From positions 1-64,000 of the forward strand of contig NZ_PQSS01000028.1 of the NCBI RefSeq assembly GCF_002920535.1: 64,000 nt of DNA. Reading direction: 5' to 3'. Shown here piece by piece: positions 41,821-48,840 of this stretch (position 1 is its first letter; each line of letters starts with the position of its first letter). Source of the DNA: Streptomyces sp. Ru71. Its GTDB lineage: Bacteria; Actinomycetota; Actinomycetes; Streptomycetales; Streptomycetaceae. The position numbers and the translations under genes were made by a program. The notes under the pieces were generated by a model. That model ran no database searches, was not told the origin of the DNA, and saw only the letters and a list, made by a program, of their open reading frames with translations.

Positions 41821-42837
41821 ATGGTCGGCACCATGGCTCTGCTGCTGCCGTTCATCCGCTCGGGCCGGATGACCCCCACCGCCGCGCACTCCGCCGGGCC
41901 CGAACCGGACGCCCCCCACGTCGGTGACGAGGAGGTGCTCCTCGACGCGGCCGACTCCCGGCTGGCCCCGGTGCTGGTCGCGGCCGCGCGCGGGGAGCAC
42001 ACGCCCGCCGCCGCACTGCTCGGCGCCACCCGCGCCGCCGCCGAGTGGGAGCGCCGGGACCGGTACGCCGTACGGCTCGCCGCGTTCGCCCGCTCCCGCC
42101 CCGAGTGGCTGGAGACCTGGCGGGCCGCCGCCCCGCACTCCCCCGACGCCCTGCTCGTCGAGGCCCAGCTGGCGGTCGACCGGGCCTGGCGCTCCCCGGC
42201 CCGCACCGAGGCGCTGCGCGAGGTGAGCCCGCTGATCACCCGGGCCGCGCGCAGCGACGACCGCGACCCGGTGCCGTGGCGCATCGCGCTGGACCACGCG
42301 CGGGGCGCGCGGGCCGGGCACCGGTACTTCGAGGAGCTGTGGGAGGCCGCGGTGCGTCGCGCCCCGCACCACTACGGCTGCCATGTGGCCGCGCTGCGCT
42401 ATCTGGCCGCTTCCGGGCGCGACGCCCACCGGGCCTGCTTCGACTTCGCCGACCGGGCCGCGCAGGACGCCCCGGCCGACTCCTTCGTCCAGGCGCTGCC
42501 GCTGCGGGTGGCCTTCGCCTGCCTGGCCGACGGGCGGGCCGCGTGGGTGGAGCGGGAGCGGTTGGACGCGGCGGCCGACCGGGGCATCGCGTTGTCGGCG
42601 CTGCTCGGGCCCGCCGACCCGTGGCCGGCGCCCGTCCGGAACCTGCTGATCCATGTGCTGGCTCGGCTGGACCGTCCCTCCGACGCGCTGGAACAGCTGC
42701 GGCTGAACGGCCCGTACGCCACCTCCTTCCCGTGGGAGCGCGAGTCGGAGGACCCGCTGGGCCGCTTTCTGCAGGTCCGTGGGGAGCTGCTGGAGGCGGC
42801 CGCGGAGGGGTCCGCGCCGGCGCCGCGGCGTCCGTAG
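41821..42837 (+). CDS. Conserved hypothetical helical-repeat protein
   Basis: 338 residues from ATG 41821; ATG 41833 is possible, and a TTG-initiated form from 41749 seems unlikely. The sequence is almost all alpha-helical with TPR-like spacing (RDRYAVRLAAFARSRPEWLETWR, PDALLVEAQLAVDRAWRSPA, FEELWEAAVRRAPHHYGCHVAAL), rich in Ala, Arg and Trp. Family assignment is uncertain; DUF4034-like proteins in Streptomyces look similar. No catalytic residues can be named. Neither start has a good ribosome site. Confidence 0.65.
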   Translation: MVGTMALLLPFIRSGRMTPTAAHSAGPEPDAPHVGDEEVLLDAADSRLAPVLVAAARGEHTPAAALLGATRAAAEWERRDRYAVRLAAFARSRPEWLETWRAAAPHSPDALLVEAQLAVDRAWRSPARTEALREVSPLITRAARSDDRDPVPWRIALDHARGARAGHRYFEELWEAAVRRAPHHYGCHVAALRYLAASGRDAHRACFDFADRAAQDAPADSFVQALPLRVAFACLADGRAAWVERERLDAAADRGIALSALLGPADPWPAPVRNLLIHVLARLDRPSDALEQLRLNGPYATSFPWERESEDPLGRFLQVRGELLEAAAEGSAPAPRRP

Positions 42838-42873
42838 CGCGGTCGCGGCGGACACGTGCACCGAGTCGGCCAT

Positions 42874-42879
42874 TAGGCT
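42874..42879 (+). promoter_or_regulatory. -10 element TAGGCT, leaderless start
   Basis: TAGGCT is followed after 8 nt by the GTG start at 42888, with no ribosome site between, as for leaderless Streptomyces transcripts. GACACG lies 17 bp upstream as a weak -35. Confidence 0.6.
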
Positions 42880-42887
42880 TTGGCGCC

Positions 42888-43628
42888 GTGACCACCGTCC
42901 GGCTCCCGCTCTTCCCCCTGAACTCGGTGCTGTATCCCGGGCTCGTCCTCCCGTTGAACGTCTTCGAGGAGCGATATCGCGCCATGATGCGCGAGCTGCT
43001 GAAGACCCCCGAGGACGAACCGCGCCGGTTCGCCGTCGTGGCGATCCGCGACGGCCATGAGGTCGCGCCCAGCGCGCCCGGCATGCCGGACCAGACGGCG
43101 CTGCCCGAACGCGGTCCGGCGGCCGGCTTCGGAGCGGATCCGATGAAGGCCTTCCACAAGGTGGGCTGCATCGCGGACGCCGCGACCATCCGGGAACGGG
43201 CCGACGGCACGTTCGAGGTGCTGGCGACCGGCACGACCCGGGTGCGGCTGCTGTCCGTGGACGCCTCGGGGCCCTATCTGAGCGCGGAGTTCGAGGAACT
43301 GACCGAGGAACCGGGTGACGAGGCCGGCGCGCTGGCCGAGGGCGTGCTGCGGGCCTTCCGGCAGTACCAGAAGCGGCTGGCGGGGGCGCGGGAGCGGTCG
43401 CTGTCGACCGGCGCGGACCTGCCGGACGAGCCGTCGGTGGTGTCGTACCTGGTCGCGGCGGCGATGATGCTCGACACGCCGGCCAAGCAGCGGCTACTGC
43501 AGGCGCCGGACACGGCGTCGCGGCTGCGGGACGAGCTGAAACTGCTTCGCGCGGAGACGGCGATCATTCGTACGCTGCCGTCGCTGCCCGCGGCGGATCT
43601 GACGCGCGGGCCGACGAGTCTCAACTGA
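42888..43628 (+). CDS. Lon substrate-binding (LON-SB) domain protein
   Basis: 246 residues from GTG 42888. The N-terminal LON domain is clear: VRLPLFPLNSVLYPGLVLPLNVFEERYRAMM, then VGCIADAATIRERADGTFEVLATGTTRVRL. A helical C-terminal part follows (about residues 145-235). There is no AAA or protease domain, so it is the stand-alone form found in many bacteria, possibly a substrate adaptor. Its function is not established. It lies 19 nt before the ybaK-like gene, probably in one operon. Confidence 0.88.
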   Translation: MTTVRLPLFPLNSVLYPGLVLPLNVFEERYRAMMRELLKTPEDEPRRFAVVAIRDGHEVAPSAPGMPDQTALPERGPAAGFGADPMKAFHKVGCIADAATIRERADGTFEVLATGTTRVRLLSVDASGPYLSAEFEELTEEPGDEAGALAEGVLRAFRQYQKRLAGARERSLSTGADLPDEPSVVSYLVAAAMMLDTPAKQRLLQAPDTASRLRDELKLLRAETAIIRTLPSLPAADLTRGPTSLN

Positions 43629-43647
43629 TCTCTGGTGACTGCCGGAA

Positions 43648-44160
43648 ATGGCGAAGATGGCGAAGAAGTCGAAGAAGCAGCAGCAGTCCGGTGGGACGCC
43701 GGCGACGGTGGCCCTGGCGGCCGCGGGGGTGGACTTCACGGTCCACGCCTACGAGCACGACCCGAACCATCCCTCGTACGGCGAGGAGGCGGCCGAGGCG
43801 ATGGGGGTCTCCCCGGAGCGGGTGTTCAAGACCCTGGTCGCGGACGTCGACGGCGTTCTGACGGTGGCGGTCGTGCCGGTGGCCGGGCAGCTGGACCTCA
43901 AGGCGCTGGCCTCTGCGGTGGGGGGCAAGCGGGCGACGATGGCCGATCCGGCGCTCGCGGAGCGCACGACGGGGTATGTGCGGGGTGGGATCTCGCCGCT
44001 GGGGCAGCGGAAGCGGCTGCGGACTGTGCTGGACGTGTCGGCCTCCGCGTTCGAGACGATCTGTGTCTCGGCGGGGCGCAGGGGGCTGGAGGTCGAACTG
44101 GCCCCGGGGGACCTGGCCAAGCTGACGGGGGCGGTGCTGGCGCCGGTGGGGCGGGCGTAG
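43648..44160 (+). CDS. ybaK: YbaK/EbsC-family Cys-tRNA(Pro) deacylase
   Basis: 170 residues (ATG 43648; ATG 43657 is an alternative). The Lys-rich N-terminus AKMAKKSKKQQQ is followed by the YbaK fold: PATVALAAAGVDFTVHAYEHD, VFKTLVADVDG, with the conserved lysine in that segment, AVVPVAGQLDLKALA and YVRGGISPLGQRKRL. Homologues remove mischarged Cys from tRNA-Pro. A dispersed repeat starts six bases after the stop. Confidence 0.92.
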   Translation: MAKMAKKSKKQQQSGGTPATVALAAAGVDFTVHAYEHDPNHPSYGEEAAEAMGVSPERVFKTLVADVDGVLTVAVVPVAGQLDLKALASAVGGKRATMADPALAERTTGYVRGGISPLGQRKRLRTVLDVSASAFETICVSAGRRGLEVELAPGDLAKLTGAVLAPVGRA

Positions 44161-44165
44161 GTTCA

Positions 44166-44305
44166 GTTCGTCTGCGGGTGGGTGGGTGGCTGGTCGCGCA
44201 GTTCCCCGCGCCCCGAAATGCCTGCGGCGGCCCGCCGGGGCGGGGGTACCCCCACGTAGCTGCGGGCAGTCGTGCCGCTGGGGCGGCACGGGTGGGCGCA
44301 GCGGC
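44166..44305. repeat. Mosaic intergenic repeat, second full copy
   Basis: It contains module A (44166-44183), module B (44190-44214), the GCCTGCGGCGGCCCG module (about 44220-44234) and the unit 44257-44305, which is identical over 49 bp to 1007-1055. A perfect 8-bp-arm hairpin lies at 44271-44290. It fills most of the 267-nt gap between the converging ybaK and membrane-protein genes. No gene is seen in the gap. Confidence 0.78.
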
Positions 44306-44427
44306 GCCCCGTCGCGCCGGGCTGCGCATCCCACCCCCGGCCAGCAACAACGCCGGGCGCCCCGTCGCGCCGGGTTGCGCTTCCCACCCCCGGCCCGCCG
44401 CAGTGCCGGGTGTCAGTGGACGCCGGG

Positions 44428-45102
44428 CTACGCCGGAGGTACTCCGTAGCCGCCCAGGGGGTCTGGGTCTCGGGGGCCGAAGAGGGCTGTCAGGCCGAGG
44501 TGTATCACCAGGGCCGACAGGGACCACGCCAGCAGCGCGCCCTTCGCTCCGAGCTTCAGCGGCGCCGAGAACGTGACACCCTGCCCCACGGCCTTGGCGT
44601 GCGCGATCACGTCTCCCGCCGGGCCCAGCCAGACCCCGAGCCGCCACGCCACCAGCGAGCCGAGCAGGCCCCCGAGGCCCAGTCCGGCCACCAGCGGCAC
44701 ACCCCCACGCCGCCGCCACAGAAACACCGCGGCACCGCTGAGCACGCCGAAGCCCAGCGCCAGCAGGGTGAACGTGCCGTCCACGCCGATCGCCTGCTCG
44801 CCCTCGCTGTCCTTGAGGTAGACGACCCAGCTGTCGTCCACCACGCTCCCCACGAGCGGCACATGCGGCGCGAGCCACCACCACAGCACCCCGAACAGCA
44901 CACCGGCGACCGTCGACGCCACGGTGACCACCGCAGCCTCACGCAGTTCCGTCTTCATCCCGGGCCCGTCCTGTCCGTACACGGCGTCCTGCGGCGCAGG
45001 AGTCACGTACCCGTATCCGTCCGCCGCAGGCGGGAACGGCCGGCCGGCGGGGTGCGAGGAGCGGTTGTGCGGCCCGGAGGGCGGTGTCAGCGGTGCGGTC
45101 AC
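44428..45102 (-). CDS. Membrane protein, possibly DUF2567
   Basis: 224 residues from GTG 45102; GTG 45108 is an alternative. A Pro-rich cytoplasmic N-terminus (about 50 residues) precedes four membrane helices (AAVVTVASTVAGVLFGVLWW, FTLLALGFGVLSGAAVFLW, VPLVAGLGLGGLLGSLVAW, GALLAWSLSALVIHLGLTALF). The layout resembles DUF2567 proteins of actinomycetes; the function is unknown. It lies 34 nt downstream of the ABC permease and may belong to that operon. Confidence 0.72.
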   Translation of the reverse strand: MTAPLTPPSGPHNRSSHPAGRPFPPAADGYGYVTPAPQDAVYGQDGPGMKTELREAAVVTVASTVAGVLFGVLWWWLAPHVPLVGSVVDDSWVVYLKDSEGEQAIGVDGTFTLLALGFGVLSGAAVFLWRRRGGVPLVAGLGLGGLLGSLVAWRLGVWLGPAGDVIAHAKAVGQGVTFSAPLKLGAKGALLAWSLSALVIHLGLTALFGPRDPDPLGGYGVPPA

Positions 45103-45136
45103 CCCCACATCGTGCCAGGTACGCCCGCGCGCCGCG

Positions 45137-46030
45137 TCACCGGACGGCGGCCCGACGGTACGCCCACGTCGCGGCGGCCAGCGACGCCACGCCGACCCCG
45201 GCGCACACGGCGAGGTCGCCGAGCACGAACGCCCAGTCGGGATGCGCCGAGAAGGTGCGTGCGAGGGCCTCGACGCCGTAGGTGGACGGCAGCAGGTCAC
45301 GGGCCAGCCGTACGACCTCGGGCATCCGGTCGGCCGGCAGCACGCCCAGCAGCAGCGCCGCGGACATGCCCAACTGGCCGAGGAGCGTCGCCAGTTCCGG
45401 GCGCGGGGCGAGCAGCCCGCAGGCCGCGCCGAGCCCGGACAGCGCGGCACCGGCGAGCGGGATCACCGCGACGAGCACCCACAGGTGGGTCAGCGGCAGT
45501 CCGAACAGCACGCAGCCGAAGACCGCGGTGACCACCGTCCCGGGCACCGTGAAGGAGGCGTACGCCGCCGCCGCGCCCAGCACCACCGCCGCCGGCGGCA
45601 CCGGAAGCGTGGCGTAGTGGTCGAGCCCCCCGCTGGCGCGCAGCTGCCCGAAGTACTGGGCGAGCAGGTTCAGCGCGACGAACGCGACGACGAGGACGGC
45701 GGAACCGGCGACGACGGACTCGGCCTCGCTGCCGCCGTCCACCACCCCGCGCATCATGATCAGGATGCCGACGGACTGGAAGGTCGCCACGAACAGCAGC
45801 GGGATCCGCGCGACCCGGGCCCGGGACAGCTGTGCCCGGTACACGGCGCCCAACGACGGCCACAGCCGGGCGCGCGGCCCGAGCGCGGCCGGGGCCGGGG
45901 CGGCGGGCCGTTCCACCTCCCGGGCGCTGCCCGACAGGCTCTCGGCGGGTACGACACTCACGTGGAGCTGCTCCTTCTCCGTACGGCGGTCGCGTGGACC
46001 CATACGCGGGGCCGAGGCCGGTGCGCTCAC
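45137..46030 (-). CDS. ABC-2 type transporter permease
   Basis: 297 residues from GTG 46030, overlapping the ATPase stop by 4 bp (GTGA). After a cytoplasmic N-terminus of about 65 residues come six membrane helices, with YRAQLSRARVARIPLLFVATFQSVGILIMMRG at the start and a conserved GLLAPRPELATLLGQLGM segment. It is the membrane part of a drug- or lipid-export ABC system with the downstream-overlapping ATPase. Substrate unknown. Confidence 0.9.
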   Translation of the reverse strand: MSAPASAPRMGPRDRRTEKEQLHVSVVPAESLSGSAREVERPAAPAPAALGPRARLWPSLGAVYRAQLSRARVARIPLLFVATFQSVGILIMMRGVVDGGSEAESVVAGSAVLVVAFVALNLLAQYFGQLRASGGLDHYATLPVPPAAVVLGAAAAYASFTVPGTVVTAVFGCVLFGLPLTHLWVLVAVIPLAGAALSGLGAACGLLAPRPELATLLGQLGMSAALLLGVLPADRMPEVVRLARDLLPSTYGVEALARTFSAHPDWAFVLGDLAVCAGVGVASLAAATWAYRRAAVR

Positions 46031-47046
46031 GCCTTCACCAGCCCCTGCCGTGCGGCCCCGCCGAGCGCCAAGTAGACGTCCTCCAGGCTGGGCGTGGCGA
46101 GCGTGAAGTCGTCCAGGGCGGCGAAGGCGGCCCCGCCGGTGACGGTGGCGACGACCGCGCGGGCCTCCTCGGGCGCGAGCCGGAGCGTCCAGCGGCGCCC
46201 GGACTCGGCGGCCCGGTCGCGCAGCGCGGCCACCTCGGGCACGTCGAGGGGGGCGCGCTCGCGCCACACCAGCTCGACCCGCACCTCGTCGGCGACCTGT
46301 TCCTTGAGGCCGGCGGGTGTGTCGCAGGCGATGATCCGGCCCCGGTCGAGCACGGCGACCCGGTCCAGGACGGTCTCGGCCTCGATGACGTTGTGGGTGA
46401 CCAGCAGGACGGTCGTCCCGCGTTCGGCTCGGCGGCGGTCGACGGCGGACCACACCGCGCGGCGGGCCACGGGGTCCATGCCGGTGGTGGGCTCGTCGAG
46501 GACCAGCAGCTGACGTTCCCCGACGAGCGCGGCGGCGAAGCAGGCGAGGCGGCGCTGGCCGCCGGACAGCTTCTTCAGCGGGCGGGCGGCGATCGGCGCC
46601 AGGCCCAGTTCGTCCAGCACCGCGTCCCGCTCGGCGCGTGCCTGACGGACGTCCAGTCCGCGCAGCCGGCCGGTGGTCTCGGCGGCCAGCGACACGGTCA
46701 GCTCGTCCAGTGCGGTGGACTCCTGGCCGAGGTAGGCGAGGATGCGCGCGGCGCGCTCGGGGTGGCGCACGATGTCGTGGCCGAGGATCTCCACACTGCC
46801 GGCGTCGGGCCGCATCAGGCCGGTGAGCTGGCGTACGAGGGTGGACTTGCCGGCGCCGTTGGGGCCGAGCAGGCCGAAGATCTCGCCTCGCCGGATGTCC
46901 AGGCTCACGTCGTCGGTGGCACGCAGCTCGGGCGTGCCGGGAGTGCCGCGGCGGGGCCGCACGGCCGGATAGGTCTTGGTCAGTCCGCGCACCGCGCACA
47001 CGACCTCGCCGAGGGGTCGTTCCGAGGGTGCCGCGCGCGTACTCAC
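46027..47046 (-). CDS. ABC transporter ATP-binding protein (ABC-2 export)
   Basis: 339 residues from GTG 47046. Walker A is GLLGPNGAGKSTLVRQL, the signature is KKLSGGQRRLACFAAAL, Walker B is LLVLDEPTTGMDP, and the H-loop is LLVTHNVIEAE. A C-terminal domain of about 80 residues is typical of the DrrA/NatA drug-export class. A -10 element TAGTCT (47060-47055) sits 8 nt before the GTG with no ribosome site, so the mRNA is likely leaderless. Confidence 0.93.
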   Translation of the reverse strand: MSTRAAPSERPLGEVVCAVRGLTKTYPAVRPRRGTPGTPELRATDDVSLDIRRGEIFGLLGPNGAGKSTLVRQLTGLMRPDAGSVEILGHDIVRHPERAARILAYLGQESTALDELTVSLAAETTGRLRGLDVRQARAERDAVLDELGLAPIAARPLKKLSGGQRRLACFAAALVGERQLLVLDEPTTGMDPVARRAVWSAVDRRRAERGTTVLLVTHNVIEAETVLDRVAVLDRGRIIACDTPAGLKEQVADEVRVELVWRERAPLDVPEVAALRDRAAESGRRWTLRLAPEEARAVVATVTGGAAFAALDDFTLATPSLEDVYLALGGAARQGLVKA

Positions 47047-47110
47047 AAGGGACGAGACTACGGGGTCGGGGCCCTTTGCTCGCCGTTGGGTCGGCCTACG
47101 GGGGTCACTC

Positions 47111-47137
47111 CCGCAGGCATGGGGCCGCTGCCTGCGG
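47111..47137 (-). terminator. Hairpin after the NYN gene
   Basis: CCGCAGGC (47111-47118) and GCCTGCGG (47130-47137) form an 8-bp stem with an 11-nt loop, 24 nt beyond the stop of the leftward NYN gene. Confidence 0.6.
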
Positions 47138-47160
47138 CGCCGTCGCGATTCCCTGCGGGG

Positions 47161-48381
47161 TCACTCCCCCGCCGTGGCGTGTTCCGCGGCTGCCGGGACG
47201 TCGATCTCGCGCCAGAAGCCCGCCCGGATGGCGTAGCGGTCGCGTTCGTCGATCTGGTCGTCCTTGTGGGCGAGCAGGCCGAAGCGGGCGGCGTAGCGCA
47301 GCAGCTCGCCGTCGATGCGGTGCGGGATGCGGGGGTACATGGCCGACAGCCGCTGCAGGTGGGTCTGGTCGCCGAGGCGGGACATCCAGCGGCGGGCGAA
47401 GACCTGGCCGACCTCGTAGGGGTCGCCGCCGACCGTGGTGATGTCCTCCTCGCGGTCGGCCCAGCGCTGCTCGGCGGTGGTGAGCTGGGCGAGGGTCGGC
47501 ATCGAGGCGACCTCCGCGGGCTCGGAGGGGACCGCGGGGCGGTCGACCCAGCCTTTGTCGGAGGACCAGCGCAGGGTCGCGCTCGTGGGCGGCTGGGGGG
47601 CGTGCGCCCCGGCGCGCAGCTCGGCGAGGTCCTTGGGGGTGGGGACGCCTTTGGCGGCGGGGCCGCGCTCCGCCGCGCCGTTCTGCGTGGCGGCCGCCGG
47701 GGCGTGCCGGGGCTCGGGCGCGGGGCGCTCGGCGGTGCCGAGCGCGGACTCGGGCAGCGGGGCGGAGAGGATCGCGGCGATCTCGGGCCGGGGCACGGGC
47801 GGCGGGGCGCAGATGCCGGTGAGCTCCTTGGCGCGGACGGCCCGGGTGATCCAGGTGCGGTCCAGCACGCGCCGTTCGTCGGCCTCGGCGACCAGGTCCT
47901 CGGACTGGTTGTAGTCGCCGTCGGCTGCCTGGACGGCCCAGAGGTGGACGGCGACGCCGTGCTCCTTGGCGGCCATCATGCCCGGCAGCAGGTCGCCGTC
48001 GCCGGTGACGAGGACGATGTCGGAGCAGGCGCGGTTGCGGGCCAGCTCGGTCAGCTCGGCGTGCATGGCGGCGTCCACGCCCTTCTGCGCCCAGCGGCCG
48101 TCACTGCGGGTGAGGGCGCCCAGCCGGACGGTGACCCGGGGCATCACGCGCAGTCGGCGGTGTTCGGGCTGGGGGACGCGGTCGGGGGCGCCGTCGAACC
48201 AGTAGATGCGCAGCAGCGGCTGCTGGGTGTCGGCCTCGGCGCGTTCGCGCAGGCCCTGGATGAGGGCGGCGTGGTCGACGGTGATCCGGGACCGGGAGGG
48301 CTCCCCGGCGAGGAGACTGGCGGCGGCCCCCAGCAGATACCCGGCGTCCACCAGGACGATGCAGCGGTCCACGCGACTCAC
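47161..48381 (-). CDS. NYN-domain (PIN-like) protein, putative RNase
   Basis: 406 residues from GTG 48381. Residues 1-175 are a NYN domain with the acidic residues expected for a metal-dependent nuclease: CIVLVDAGYLLGAA, QKGVDAAMHAELTELA and DIVLVTGDGDLLPGM. A Pro/Ala-rich linker follows (about 195-290). The C-terminal ~110 residues form a second globular part (GDPYEVGQVFARRWMSRLGD, YPRIPHRIDGELLRYAARFG) of unknown function, perhaps nucleic-acid binding. RNA processing is likely but the target is unknown. Confidence 0.85.
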   Translation of the reverse strand: MSRVDRCIVLVDAGYLLGAAASLLAGEPSRSRITVDHAALIQGLRERAEADTQQPLLRIYWFDGAPDRVPQPEHRRLRVMPRVTVRLGALTRSDGRWAQKGVDAAMHAELTELARNRACSDIVLVTGDGDLLPGMMAAKEHGVAVHLWAVQAADGDYNQSEDLVAEADERRVLDRTWITRAVRAKELTGICAPPPVPRPEIAAILSAPLPESALGTAERPAPEPRHAPAAATQNGAAERGPAAKGVPTPKDLAELRAGAHAPQPPTSATLRWSSDKGWVDRPAVPSEPAEVASMPTLAQLTTAEQRWADREEDITTVGGDPYEVGQVFARRWMSRLGDQTHLQRLSAMYPRIPHRIDGELLRYAARFGLLAHKDDQIDERDRYAIRAGFWREIDVPAAAEHATAGE

Positions 48382-48594
48382 CCTCTTCCTGGGAGGTTTG
48401 CTTCGGGCTTCCTTCGAGTCTGCCCGACCACGCGGGGGTTAACGGCCGGAACTCGATCTTCGGCGTGGCGTTTCGGGTTCGCGCGGCTCCAGAGTCCGTG
48501 TCACGCACGGTAATTGTTCGATATGCGCTTGTTGTCAGTCTATGTGAATCTGGTCGCGGCCCTGGCCCCTAGATCCCCCACAGGAGGCATCACC

Positions 48595-48756
48595 ATGGCC
48601 AAGAACAAGAACCGTGATCGTAAGCAGCGCCCGACCGAGCGTGGCCAGCAGGCGACCCGGCAGCCGGCGATGGACACGGAGTCCCAGTCCGAGGTGGAAG
48701 CGACCCCCGGCGACGTGGCCACCCGCAAGCGGAAGCGCAGCTTCGGCCACAACTGA
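48595..48756 (+). CDS. Small conserved basic protein
   Basis: 53 residues from ATG 48595, with GGAGG nine bases upstream. It has no membrane segment. The N-terminus AKNKNRDRKQRPTERGQQATR and the end RKRKRSFGHN are strongly basic, with an acidic centre (MDTESQSEVEATPGD), so it is probably disordered and may bind nucleic acid. I do not recognise a named family. It sits alone between NYN and dnaE, with a strong terminator after it. Confidence 0.75.
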   Translation: MAKNKNRDRKQRPTERGQQATRQPAMDTESQSEVEATPGDVATRKRKRSFGHN

Positions 48757-48793
48757 ATGCGCATGACGGGTCTGTTGTGACCCAGGAAACGAC

Positions 48794-48825
48794 GAGGGGC
48801 GCACCCGGTACCAGGTGCGCCCCTC
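48794..48825. terminator. Bidirectional hairpin between the 53-aa gene and dnaE
   Basis: GAGGGGCGCACC (48794-48805) and its perfect complement (48814-48825) form a 12-bp stem with an 8-nt loop between two converging genes, 15 nt from the dnaE stop. Confidence 0.88.
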
Positions 48826-48840
48826 ACGCGTGTGTGCCGC

